Shown here piece by piece: positions 9,482-19,052 of a DNA stretch of 64,000 bases. Positions within the stretch are counted from its first letter, which is position 1; every line of letters starts with the position of its first letter. Source of the stretch: Cupriavidus sp. UYMMa02A. GTDB lineage: Bacteria > Pseudomonadota > Gammaproteobacteria > Burkholderiales > Burkholderiaceae. The translations under genes and the position numbers were made by a program. The stretch is from assembly GCA_001725945.1 (NCBI GenBank), contig LRMT01000034.1, forward strand, positions 62,001-126,000. Direction: 5' to 3'. The notes below the pieces were generated by a model. The model did no database searches. It had not been told where the DNA came from and saw only the letters and a program-made list of their open reading frames with translations.

Positions 9482-10081
9482 TTACTCCGGGCTTGCGGAT
9501 TCGTCCTTTGCGGGTTCAACGTGAGCCGGTTCAACCTGAGCGGGCTCGCTCTTGGCGGGTTCGCTTTTGGCGGGTTCACTCACGGCGGCCTCGCCCGCGG
9601 GCTGCGGCTTCGCTTTCTGCGCGCGGGTGGCGCGGTGTTGCTGGGCGCGCTGCTGCTGGGCCCGCTTCGCGTCGGCCAGCGTGACTTCACCGGCCGGCTG
9701 GCCGGCCAGGTCCACGCGCTGCGTGCCTTCCACCATGCAGGTCCAGTAGCGCGTGCCGCGGCACCAGGTCCGCACGGCCTCGCGCAACATGGCCTCGTCC
9801 AGCGCGAGCGCGGCGGCGTGCTGAAGCAGCTCCTCGAAGATGCCGACCTTGAGCGGCACCTTGGGTGCGGGATTCTTGGGGAAAGCCAGCGGGAAGCGCT
9901 TCTGCAGCTTGCCGATGGCCTGGATCACCGGGTCCACAGGCTTGGCCGGATTGGTCGGTGCGGCCGGGCGCGCACGCGCGGGCTTGGCCGGCCGTGCTTC
10001 CTTTGCCTGCTTGGCCGGGCGGGCTTCCTTTGCCTGTTTTGCCAGTTGTGCCTTCAGTGCTGCGAGCTGTTCGAAACCCAT
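9482..10081 (-). CDS. ProQ/FinO-family RNA chaperone
   Basis: 199 residues. The central part (about residues 50-130: VIQAIGKLQKRFPLAFPKNP, VPLKVGIFEELL, REAVRTWCRGTRYWTCMVEG) is a ProQ/FinO domain, which binds structured regions of small RNAs and mRNAs. It is flanked by low-complexity tails. The N-terminal one carries a duplicated KQAKEARPAK unit. The C-terminal one carries five to six degenerate EPAK-type units (EPAKSEPAKSEPAQVEPAH). Such basic and Ala/Pro-rich tails are common in Burkholderiales members. It is a single gene with no obvious operon partner. Confidence 0.85.
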   Translation of the reverse strand: MGFEQLAALKAQLAKQAKEARPAKQAKEARPAKPARARPAAPTNPAKPVDPVIQAIGKLQKRFPLAFPKNPAPKVPLKVGIFEELLQHAAALALDEAMLREAVRTWCRGTRYWTCMVEGTQRVDLAGQPAGEVTLADAKRAQQQRAQQHRATRAQKAKPQPAGEAAVSEPAKSEPAKSEPAQVEPAHVEPAKDESASPE

Positions 10082-10249
10082 CGTGTCCTGCCAATTGAGA
10101 AATTTTCAGCAATTTTAACAGTGTCGGTCCAGACGCCGCCTGCAAGGCGTTCGTCATCGTGCGTGTGGTTGCCCTATGCTGCAGTAGCAAGCGGGCAATG
10201 CAGCCCCGCGCCGCACATGACGCCATCGGGCGGCATCGACGGAGGACCC

Positions 10250-10666
10250 ATGTCAGACGATCCTCAAGACGCGCCACAGACCGTGGTCGTGGTGCATCCC
10301 GACCGCGAGCTTTCGACGATGCAAAAGCTGCCGTACTTTGTCGGCATTTCGCGGCAAACGGCGCGTGCCAGGGCATTGTCGATGTCCATTGTGGTCGTCC
10401 CGCCCGGCGGCCACGCCGAGCCGCACGTTCACCGCGGCTACGAGACCGGCCTCTACGTGCTCGAAGGTAGGGTGGAAACCCGCTACGGGCCCGGCCTGCG
10501 CCAGTCGGTCGTGACCGAAGCGGGCGATTTCCTGTTCATCCCGCCGGGCGTGCCGCACCAGCCATTCAACCTCAGCGCGACGGAGCCTGCGCGCGCGATC
10601 GTCGCGCGGAACAATCCGGATGAGCGTGAGGAAGTGGTGCCCTATGACCCGGCGTCCGAGGCGTAG
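10250..10666 (+). CDS. Single-domain cupin protein
   Basis: 138 residues. Cupin motif 1 is visible as GGHAEPHVHRGYETGLYVLE (two His, one Glu, metal-binding type) and motif 2 as GDFLFIPPGVPHQPFN. The start at 10250 has GGAGGA nine bases upstream. No enzyme activity can be assigned; it could be a small dioxygenase, isomerase or sensor. It stands alone between proQ and the peptidase genes. Confidence 0.75.
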   Translation: MSDDPQDAPQTVVVVHPDRELSTMQKLPYFVGISRQTARARALSMSIVVVPPGGHAEPHVHRGYETGLYVLEGRVETRYGPGLRQSVVTEAGDFLFIPPGVPHQPFNLSATEPARAIVARNNPDEREEVVPYDPASEA

Positions 10667-10864
10667 CGGGCAAGGCATCTTTTCCCGTCAATGCTGTGAT
10701 GAGGTGCTGTTTGGTGCGCATGCGAGACAGTGCGTCCGGGCTGCGCAAATCGCAACTGAGATCTGCACCGGATTCACCGGCGCGTACAGGACTCCTCACC
10801 TACGATGAACTATCCGATCCAGCCTGGCTGCGGCGCTGCCGAGCCGGCAGGGGAGAGTCCGCCC

Positions 10865-12491
10865 ATGGCGCCAAACCGAGCGCTGCTGCCCGATAGCCTG
10901 CATCACCTGCCGCCCGGCGCGCGCGCGTTGCGCGCGACCAATCCGCATCAGTGGCTGGCGCTGACCATCGGCGTGCGGCGCAAGCGCGCATTGCCCGGCC
11001 TCGCGGGACTTGACCCGCTGCTACCGGCCCAGCGCCGCTACCTGAGCCTCAAGGAAATCGAGGACAACTACGGTTCCGAGCTAGCCTCGGTGACGCGCAT
11101 CGAGACGTTCGCGCGCGCGCACCGTCTGGTGGTCACACGCGATGACCGCGCCACGGCCACGCTGGAACTGGCGGGCACGGTGGCCGATGTCAATGCCGCA
11201 TTCGGCGTGAACCTGCTCGACTACACGCAAGCGCAGATGGGCAGCTTTCATGCGCGCACGCAGGAGGTGTCGGTGCCTGCGGAAGTGCAGGGCGATATCA
11301 CAGGCGTGTTCGGCCTGAACAATCATGCGGTGTTGACCCGCCGGCCGCGCCTGCCCACGGCCAGGCGTGCGAGCCTGGCGCAGGCACGCCGTCCGTGGTT
11401 CGTTCCCGGCGAGCTGGCCAAGGTCTACGGTTTCCCGGACGCGATGCGCATGGCCAATGTATCGCCCTGCTTGAGTTCGGCGGCGGTGTCGAAGAGGAGG
11501 GGCTCTCCGATTACTTCAGGCGCATCGCCAGCCCGAAGCCGGATGTGAGCGTCATCGCCCTGGACGGCGTTTCGACGGACCCGCTGGCCGCGCCCGATGC
11601 GACGGGCGAAGTCATGCTCGATATCGAAGTGGCGGGCGCGCTCGCGGGCGGGGCCCGGATTGCGGTGTACTTCTCGACCTTCGACGAGAAGGGCGTAATC
11701 GATGCCATCAACGCGGTGATCAATGACATCAAACACCGGCCGTCGGTGGTGTCGGTCAGTTGGGGCTGGGATGAAAACCAGCCGTTCTCCAACGGCATCC
11801 TGTGGTCGCCGGCGGCGATCGCGCACGTCAACGACAGCCTGCTCGCCGCGGCGCACCTCGGCATCAGCGTGTGCGTGGCAACCGGCGACGACGGCGCCGA
11901 GGCGCAGTTGAAGGATGGCCGGGCGCATGTCAATTTCCCGGCAACCAGCCCGTACGTGCTGGCGGTGGGCGGCACCACGCTGCACGTGGCCGCCAGCACC
12001 CGCGGCGGCACGCACGTAAACGAGGTGGTCTGGAACAGCGGGCCCGGCAGTGGCACGGGCGGCGGCATCAGCGACATCACGCCACGCCCGCCATGGCAGG
12101 ACGGAATCGTGCCGCCGTCGATCAACCCAGGCCATTTTGCCGGCCGTGGCATTCCCGACGTGGCCGCCGATGCCGATCCGCAGACCGGCTATTTCATCAT
12201 GTCGGGCGGTCGCTACGGCGTGGTCGGCGGCACCAGTGCTGCCGCGCCGGTATGGGCCGCATTGCTGGCGCGCGCCAACGCCTTGCTCGCGCGCGGGTCG
12301 GCAATTTCAACGCGCTGCTTTACCGGAAGCTCGGACCCGCGGGCGTGCTGCGGGATATCGTGACCGGCAACAACGACACCGAAGGCCTGCTCGACGGACG
12401 CTTTGCGGCCAAGGCCGGCTGGGATGCCTGCACCGGCTGGGGCGTGCCGGACGGCGTGAAGCTGGTTCAGGCACTGGGAGGCAAAGCATGA
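10865..12491 (+). CDS. S53 family serine-carboxyl peptidase (sedolisin/kumamolisin-like), two frame breaks
   Basis: An acid-active endopeptidase with a pro-domain (about residues 1-180; AQRRYLSLKEIEDNYG, AAFGVNLLDYTQAQ). The catalytic Glu and Asp are in GEVMLDIEVAGALAGG, the oxyanion Asp in ATGDDGA and the nucleophile Ser in GGTSAAAPVW. A C-terminal calcium-binding region follows (LRDIVTGNND, CTGWG). The frame changes near 11446 and 12300, each one missing base (1627 bases, two short of 543 codons). I chose the start at 10865 for its GGGGAGAG site; 10805 is an in-frame alternative. No signal peptide is evident. The stop overlaps the next peptidase start (ATGA). Confidence 0.82.
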
Positions 12492-14130
12492 ATCCCGCAA
12501 GGAAGCAAAACCGAAGCCGCGCTCCGGGGCACGCGGCAGCGATGACCAGCCATTCTTTGACCCGGTCGCCTATGGCAACGGGCCGCAGGACGCCGTTGCG
12601 GATGCCGCCGAGAACGCCGCCATCACGCATCACAGCGTCGTGCTGGGCGGCCACCGCCTTGCCTATACGGCGACCGCAGGCCATCTCGTGACGGTGGATC
12701 CAAGCAGTTCGCTGCCCAATGCCAAGATGTTCTATGTCGCGTTCACCGTGGACCGCGGCAAGGCTGCGCAGGCAGATGAGCGGCCCGTCACGTTCTTCTA
12801 TAACGGTGGGCCGGGTTCGTCGTCCGTCTTCGTGCTGTTGGGCTCGTTTGCGCCGAAACGGATCAAGACGCTGATGCCCCGGTTCACCCCGCCCGGGCAA
12901 TACCAGATCGAAGACAACCCCGACAGCCTGCTCGACAAGAGCGACCTCATCTTCATCAATCCGGTCGGCACCGGCTACTCGGCAGCGCTGGCGCCAAACA
13001 AGAATGTCGATTTCTGGGGCGTGGACCAGGACGCCCGTTCGATCGCCCAGTTCATCAAGCGCTACCTGACCGCCAACCAGCGCTGGGGATCGCCCAAGTA
13101 CCTGTTCGGCGAATCGTACGGCACCGCCCGCAGTTGCGTGCTGGCGTACCTGCTGCATGAGGACGGTGTCGACCTGAACGGCATCACGCTGCAATCGTCG
13201 ATCCTCGACTATACGCAGGCGGGTAATCCGGTGGGTGCGTTGCCGACCGCGGCGGCGGACGCGTGGTATCACAAGCGGCTCGGCCTCAAGCCGGCGCCGG
13301 CCGACCTGGCGGCATTTGCCACGGAGGTGGCGCAATTTGCGCGCACCGACTATGCCACCGCGCTGGGACGCTTTCCCAAGGTGAGCCAGGCCACGATCCG
13401 CAAGCTCTCCGGCTACACCGGCATCGACACCGCCACGCTCGGTGCATGGGGACTCGATATCGCGGCCTACGACAGCCAGGGAAATTCGCTGTTCCTGCGG
13501 ACGTTGCTGGAAAAGCAAGGCGTGGCGGTCGGTGCCTACGATGGCCGGGTCACCGCCATCGACACCGGCATCGCAGGCAAGATCGATCCCAATTCGGGAG
13601 GCAATGATCCGACCATGACCGCGATCAGCGGCGAGTACACGGCAATGTGGAACAAGTACCTGAACGAGGACCTGAAGTTCACTTCCAACTCCGCGTTCAC
13701 TGACCTGAACGACCAGGCATTCCTCCATTGGGATTTCGGCCATATCGATCCCACCGGCGCACAACGCGGCAAGGATGCGCGCGGCAACGTGGTGCTCTAC
13801 ACCGGCGGGGACCTCGCCGCCGTCATGGCGCTCAACCCGGACCTCAAGGTCCTGTCGGCCAACGGCTACCATGACTTCGTCACGCCGTTCTACCAGACGG
13901 TGATCGACCTGCAGAAGATGCCACTCGTCAGCCAGGCCGTGCGCAACAATCTGAGTGCGCGCTTCTATCCGTCGGGCCACATGATCTATCTGGACGCCGC
14001 GTCGCGCACGGCGTTGAAGAAGGACCTGGACGCGCTGTATGAACGTACCGTCGCAGATCGGCCTGCGATGATGCGTATCCTTGCCTTGCAGGAGCGGGCG
14101 GGCAAGGTGCCGTTGGGTCGACCGAAGTAG
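12488..14130 (+). CDS. S10-like serine carboxypeptidase family protein, frame break at the 5' end
   Basis: An alpha/beta-hydrolase-fold peptidase. The nucleophile elbow is LFGESYGTARS, the Asp lies in LSANGYHDFVTPF and the His in YPSGHMIYLD, with the S10 oxyanion motif VTFFYNGGPGSSSVF. The clean frame opens at 12640, but upstream family-like sequence (DDQPFFDPVAYGNGPQDAV) continues in that frame back to the ATG at 12488. One base is missing just after this ATG, in a CCC run. The ATG overlaps the stop of the S53 gene (ATGA), implying translational coupling. The length is about 547 residues. The pair may act together on peptides at low pH. Confidence 0.8.
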
Positions 14131-14135
14131 TGTCC

Positions 14136-15383
14136 TCAAGCCTTGTGGGTCCACCCGATCCGATGCCGCTCCTGCGTCGCCTGGTGCCGCGCATCGTCTT
14201 CGGTGTGCAGGTAGATGCTGGTCGTGGCGATCGAGGCATGACCAAAGTTGTCCCGCACGTGGCGCAGGTCCACCTGCCCGTCGCTCATGTGCGAGCCCGC
14301 CGTATGCCGCAGCCAGTGCGCCGACGCCGTGGCCAGCACCTCGGCCTGCGCGGCCCATTCCGGCCCGCGCGCCCGCAGGCGCTCGGCCGCCATGCCGAAC
14401 ACTTCCTTGATGATCAGGTGCAGCGCGCCTCTCGACAAAGGCTTCTCGCGGTTCGCGCGGCCGATGACCGGCAGCACCAGCGGGTGGCCTTCCCCGGGCT
14501 GGGGCGTCGGCGGCAGCCCATGCGCAAGCCGGTAACGGGCGAGCTCGGCCACCAGTTCGTCGGTCGCGGGCACCAGGCGGGGTTTGCTGCCTTTGCCGAT
14601 AACCTCCAGCCACCATCTCTCGATCCCGCGCGCGTCGCGCCTGCAGAAGAACGCTCCCATGGTCGTGCCGGCCACTTCGGCCGCGCGCAGCCCGCCCAGA
14701 TAGAGCACCGTGCACAGCCAGCGGCAGCGCGCCGCATGCAGGCGCTCGCGATCGGTATCCGTCGGCATGGCCTCCACCGCTTCCTTGACTGCGTCCCATA
14801 GTGCATGGCTCAGGTAGCGCGTGACCCGTGCCTTGGCCGGCCCACGCCGGCGGCGCGCCAGCGAGAGCGGATTGCCCGCGAGGTAGCCGGCCTCGGTCAG
14901 CCACGCAAAGCACGCGTTGAGGATCACCATGGCCTGGCGCGTGCTGGCCGCCGATAGCGGGCCGGCAAACGGCCGCCAGTCGGGATGGCTGCGCGCCAGC
15001 TTCTTGCCTGCTGCGAGCACCCAGCGAGCTGCCGGCTGCGGGTCGGACAGGAAGTGTTCGTAGGCCAGCAGATCCTCATGCGTGAGGGAGGACAGGGGCG
15101 TGCCGCGCTGCAGCGTCGCCCAGAGTACGAGCCGTTCCACCTCGCGCCGGTAGGCCTGCAGCGTGGCTGGACTGTTGGCGTAGCGCGCAAGCCAGGCCGC
15201 GACAGCCGCCAGGTCGTCCGCTGCGGCAATCTGCGCGCCGCGGGAGGGGGCGCGATTCCTGCCCTGGGCGCCGGCAAGCATCGGCGGCAGGCGCAATCGC
15301 TCGAGCGGAAGGGGCTGCAAGGCGGCCAGGGCGTTGGCGGTCGAAGGAACGATATCTGAGGGCGAATCCATGGGCAGACGCAA
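14136..15383 (-). CDS. Tyrosine recombinase / phage-type integrase
   Basis: 415 residues. The N-terminal SAM-like core-binding domain (about residues 55-200) is followed by the catalytic domain. Catalytic residues are visible: Arg in LYLGGLRAAEV, Lys in VIGKGSKPR, His-x-x-Arg in HWLRHTAGSHM, His in FGHASIATTS and Tyr in SIYLHTEDDA. It is intact and convergent with the S10 gene, five bases away. No att repeat, phage gene or plasmid gene is near. It may be a resident XerC-like or orphan recombinase rather than the remnant of a mobile element. Confidence 0.85.
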   Translation of the reverse strand: MRLPMDSPSDIVPSTANALAALQPLPLERLRLPPMLAGAQGRNRAPSRGAQIAAADDLAAVAAWLARYANSPATLQAYRREVERLVLWATLQRGTPLSSLTHEDLLAYEHFLSDPQPAARWVLAAGKKLARSHPDWRPFAGPLSAASTRQAMVILNACFAWLTEAGYLAGNPLSLARRRRGPAKARVTRYLSHALWDAVKEAVEAMPTDTDRERLHAARCRWLCTVLYLGGLRAAEVAGTTMGAFFCRRDARGIERWWLEVIGKGSKPRLVPATDELVAELARYRLAHGLPPTPQPGEGHPLVLPVIGRANREKPLSRGALHLIIKEVFGMAAERLRARGPEWAAQAEVLATASAHWLRHTAGSHMSDGQVDLRHVRDNFGHASIATTSIYLHTEDDARHQATQERHRIGWTHKA

Positions 15384-15464
15384 ACCGCAAGTGCGATAAA
15401 GCCGAAATTATAGAAGGCAGAGGATTTCTTGCGCAGCGCGCCATCCAGCACGGCACACGCGCCA

Positions 15465-16488
15465 CTATCTGGTCGCCGCCTCGCTGTCCCCGCACATGGT
15501 CTCTATCCCCGTTCCTCCTTGCCAGCATAAATGCGGCTTTGGCGAGGCAGGGCGGGGAATGCCCTCATGGTCGATACCGGCCACATAGAGTTGCCAACGG
15601 TGTACCCCGTTTCGATCCGCTTCCAGTCGGATCAGCCAACCGGTTATGTTGTCCGCATCTTTGAAGCCGTCAAAAACAAAGTTGCCCAGACTATAGAAAA
15701 TAGGGCTTCCCTTATATTGCTCAATGTCCTGGGTAACGTGCGGATGCGCGCCAATCACTGCATTGCACCCGCGTCGATCATCGAATGCGCGAGCTGGCGC
15801 TGGCGTGCACTGGCATGATGTTCATGCTCAAGCCCCCAATGCATGAAGGGTATGACCAGGTCCGCATGGTGGACTCTCCTTGCATTTTTGATGTCGGCGA
15901 TCACCTGTTCATCTTCGCTCCAGGCCAGCCCCGGCATGTCGTAATCGGCTTCAAAGCTCCGCGGGAAAATTTCGTTGTAGCCAAGAAGGGCAATCCTGAT
16001 GCCGTTGCGCTCGATCAGAAGCGGTCTATGTGCCTCCGCCAGGTTTCGGCCTCCTCCGAAGTACGAAACCTTCTGCGCTGCGAGTAGATCAAGCATCTCG
16101 GAAAAAGCGGTTCGGCCAAAATCGCCAGTGTGGTTGTTGGCGAGCGAGAGCGCCGTGAAATAGCCCTTCAGTACATTGACCGTACGTGGATTTGCGCGAA
16201 ACGTAAATGGCTTGCGTTCCGGGCGGCCGCTGGAGGCAATGACGCACTCGAGATTGCCTATCCGGATATCCGCGGCATCCAGGATTCGCGCGAAGGACAT
16301 AAAGGGATCACGCCCGGCCTTGACGACATTCCCTGGCATCCCGTCAAGCATGATGTCGCCGACAAAAGCGAGCGAGACGATTGGGTCGGCGGCTTCTCGC
16401 TTGCAATCCCTTCGTCGACGACGCCGAAGCAAAGGAAAGCCGCGACCAGGAATCGCGCTATAGCGCTGCCCGACGTGTCGCTCCGCAC
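15465..16488 (-). CDS. CapA-family (poly-gamma-glutamate biosynthesis type) metallophosphatase-like protein, two frame breaks
   Basis: A member of the CapA/PgsA calcineurin-like family. Signatures are VSLAFVGDIMLDG, RIGNLECVIAS, LSLANNHTGDFGRTAF, DLVIPFMHWGLEHEH, VIGAHPHVTQDIEQYKG and FYSLGNFVFDG. The GTG start at 16488 leads to a signal-peptide-like segment (IARFLVAAFLCFGVVDEGIA). Frames change at about 16390 and 15757, both one missing base (1024 bases, two short of 342 codons). The GTG start shares a base with the stop of the upstream exported-protein gene (TAGTG), so the two are probably coupled. No capsule genes are nearby, so the role is open. Confidence 0.75.
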
Positions 16489-16931
16489 TATACCGCCCCC
16501 CTCAGCATGCAGCGGTATTGCAGTTCTCTTCCAAGGACGGGTGAATAGAGACGATTGATACCCGTGAAGGAGCCGGTCGAGTCGGCCTGGGAAGGCGCCG
16601 CAGGTGAGACGTAATTGGCCTCATGCAGCAGGATGACCTGATCAGAATCCCGGTAGTAGGTATAGAGCTTGATGTAGGCAATGGACTCCGCTCCGACCAT
16701 GACGGCCTTGAAACGAAAGTATCCGTCTATATCGACGGACTTGACCGAGTAAGGATCGGTGGTCTGCTTGAACTCGAATACCTTCGGGTCGCCGCCTCCT
16801 TGGCTGATCTCGCAATGAAGCAGGCGTGTACCAGCATTCGCTGTGTCAAGGTGGCACATGCACAGTACCAGCAGCGCGATGACGCTTGCGCCCAAGGACG
16901 GGCGGCGAGTAAGGGAACTGGCCTGGCGCAT
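16488..16931 (-). CDS. Exported protein of unknown function
   Basis: 147 residues from the ATG at 16931 (MRQASSLTRRPSLGASVIAL, then LVLCMCHLDTANA), a clear signal peptide with AxA-like cleavage. A GTG start 18 bases upstream or an ATG at 17039 is possible, but the upstream residues look non-coding. The mature part has two Cys (LLHC near its start and YRC near the end), which could pair, and a beta-rich pattern (VFEFKQTTDPYSV, YIKLYTYYRDSDQVILL). I recognise no family. Its stop overlaps the CapA-like gene start, so the two probably work together. Confidence 0.6.
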   Translation of the reverse strand: MRQASSLTRRPSLGASVIALLVLCMCHLDTANAGTRLLHCEISQGGGDPKVFEFKQTTDPYSVKSVDIDGYFRFKAVMVGAESIAYIKLYTYYRDSDQVILLHEANYVSPAAPSQADSTGSFTGINRLYSPVLGRELQYRCMLRGAV

Positions 16932-17045
16932 TGATTGGGTCTCGATCACATGAAGGTCTCGCACCGAGCTAGAAGCGGCGCGTTTCGAAACCACGGGTCC
17001 CGACTGCGTTGTGGCCGGGACCGCGTGCTTCCCCCTCATGCTCGA

Positions 17046-17419
17046 TTACGCCTTGGCATAGGTATCGGCGGACATCACCTCAATGCCAACGAAGGGTTCG
17101 TCGCCTTCAACCCAGGCTTCATGTCCCGGCGGGATCGTGTAGGAATCCCCGGCCTTTATCGTCTTTTCAGTGCCGTCCTTCATGCGAACCGTGATACGTC
17201 CCGATACGGCATAGCCGACATGGGAGGCCTGGCAATGGTCGGTTTTGGCAACCGGTTTGATGCACTCCGACCACCGCCATCCGGGTTCGAAATTGAATCG
17301 ACCGATGGTGAAGCCTTCCAGTTGGACGACCTCGACCCGGGTTTTCGCAGGGCGCGGACCTCGTCTGGCGACGCATGGGATTTCACTTCAAACTTTGTTA
17401 CGGCGACTGGGGCAACCAT
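17046..17419 (-). CDS. Cupin-domain protein, one frame break
   Basis: About 124 residues. After restoring one A in the AAAA run near 17341-17344 the protein reads VRALRKTRVEVVQLEGFTIG. A cupin core then follows: FEPGWRWSECIKPVAKTDHC, SHVGYAVSGRITVRMKDGTE, and IKAGDSYTIPPGHEAWVEGD. The start at 17419 has a GAGGTGAG site. The first motif lacks the usual pair of His, so metal binding is doubtful. It precedes the exported protein and CapA-like genes on the same strand, but with a gap of over 100 bases. Confidence 0.7.
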
Positions 17420-17750
17420 GTTCTCACCTCGCTTTGTCCGGATCTTGGTTGAACACTGACCAGAACCACACCGCTACAGGAGCGGCGCAATTTCCACTGG
17501 CACTCCCCGGCGGCGCCAATCTAAATCTAGTACAGAACGCTGGCAATCGGCGTGTTCATCGACAGTGAGCTACGTGGTCAAACCGACCAAGCCCCAAAGG
17601 TTTAATGCCCCTCTCCGAGGCTGGCGACCGCCGGTCATACTTCGGCCACGCTGGATATTGTGCTGTTGCCGGTACCCGCCAGAGGGATGCTCACCGGCCT
17701 GCAAGGGTTTCGTCCGCCGTCCAGGGGAAGCGGGTGGGCCCAATGTCTTG
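17420..17750. other. Intergenic region without supported gene
   Basis: 331 bases between the RidA-like gene stop (17751) and the cupin start (17419), both on the minus strand. Frames through it are short or run in from the frameshifted RidA gene. It should hold the cupin promoter. I see no strong hairpin, tRNA or repeat. Confidence 0.5.
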
Positions 17751-18214
17751 TCAGTCCAGTTCGACGCAGACTTCGATTTCCACGCAGGCCCCCAGCGGAA
17801 TCTGTGCGACACCGAATGCGACCGCGCATGCATGCCGGCATCGCCGAACACGTCGACGAACAGTTCCGACGCGCCGTTGGTGACCAGATGCTGATCGGTG
17901 AAGTCGGGCGTTGAATTGACCAGGCTCACGACCTTGACGATGCGTTTGACGCGATTCAGATCGCCGGTGTGGGCCTGCAGCGTCGACAGCAGATCGATCG
18001 CGACGGCGCGGGCCGCGGCGCGTCCCTCGTCGGTGGACATCGTGGCGCCGAGCTTGCCAACCCAGACCTTGCCGTTCTTCTTCGCAATGTGGCCGGAGAG
18101 GTAGACAAGGTTGCCGCTCTGGGCGCTCATTACGTACGCGGCAGCCGGCGCGCCGACGGGGGACAGCTCGATGTCGAGTGCTTTCAGTCTTTCGTGGATA
18201 CGGAGCGATTGCAT
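17751..18214 (-). CDS. RidA/YjgF/UK114 family protein, one frame break
   Basis: About 154 residues. Family features include AAYVMSAQSGNLVYLSGHIA, TMSTDEGRAAARAVAIDLL, RVKRIVKVVSLVNSTPDF and, in the second frame, FGVAQIPLGACVEIEVCVEL. The Arg of GMHAR corresponds to the conserved catalytic Arg of RidA enamine/imine deaminases. The frame changes near 17822 by one missing base (464 bases). It lies just downstream of a creatininase-family gene on the same strand; both probably act on a nitrogenous substrate imported by the adjacent MFS transporter (inferred). Confidence 0.8.
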
Positions 18215-18291
18215 GGTCTTTGTCGATGTAGGGCAAGATGGCTGGCGCCACGGGGAGTCATCGCGAGTCCTGTGGCGCCGGCGGACCGGTT

Positions 18292-19040
18292 TCAGTCCGG
18301 CATCGGCTCGCGGCCGAAGGCTTCGAGTTCGCGCGCCAGGGACTGCGCGGCCAGTTCGACCAGTGCGCGGCCTTTCTCGCGCGTTGCCAGGCCTGGATCG
18401 GAACCGATGCGTCCGTCCGGGAAGCGTGCACGGAAGTCGAGGGCTTCACGGATCGGGCCGGTCGGGGCAATTGGCGGCGCATAGTCGGCCGATTTGATCG
18501 AATCGGGGAAGGCGTACTGCGTGATCGCAATTTCCGAAGGCGTGGCATGCGCGCCGTGGCCGGTCGGGAACTGGTCTCGTGCCAGTTCACCCACGCCTTC
18601 GAGATCCCACCAGTTGCAGAGCTTCAGTGCAAAGCCGGCACGACGGCGCGCAAAGCTTGCTTCGGCGTACAGCTCGGAGAACGCGGCATCGATCGACGAG
18701 ACATTGCCGCCATGGCCGTTCAGGAACAGGATCTTTTCGAAACCATGCACCACCAGCGAGCGGGTCCAGTCGCCGATCGCGGCGATGAACGTGGACGGCC
18801 GCAGCGAGATGGTGCCGGGAAAGCCGAGGTGATGCTGTGCCATGCCGATATTGAACGTGGGAGCCACGAGGATATCGGCGAATTTTCCGATTCACGCGCG
18901 ATGATTTCGGGACACAGCCAGTCCGTACCCAGCAGCCCTGTCGGACCGTGCTGTTCGTTGGAGCCGATCGGCACGACGATCGTGCGGCTGCGCTTGAGGA
19001 ACTGCTCGATTTCGGACCAGGTGGACAGATGTAGAAGCAT
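18292..19040 (-). CDS. Creatininase-family amidohydrolase, one frame break
   Basis: About 249 residues. Metal-ligand motifs of the creatininase fold are visible: [49 protein letters not shown] and [14 protein letters not shown]. These enzymes hydrolyse cyclic amides or formamides, for example creatinine or FAPy. The frame changes near 18881, where AAAA should be AAAAA, giving [13 protein letters not shown]. It sits between a RidA protein and an MFS transporter with a divergent LysR gene, forming a small catabolic operon. The substrate is unknown. Confidence 0.82.
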
Positions 19041-19052
19041 GACGACTCCTTG

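Noticed and set aside
12307..14913. An 868-residue minus-strand frame across the S10 and integrase genes
   Set aside because: Runs antisense through the S10 gene and out of frame through the integrase; no family signature.
14136..15383. Integrase as evidence of a mobile element or genomic island edge
   Set aside because: No tRNA, direct att-like repeats, phage or conjugation genes nearby; orphan tyrosine recombinases are common as resident genes.
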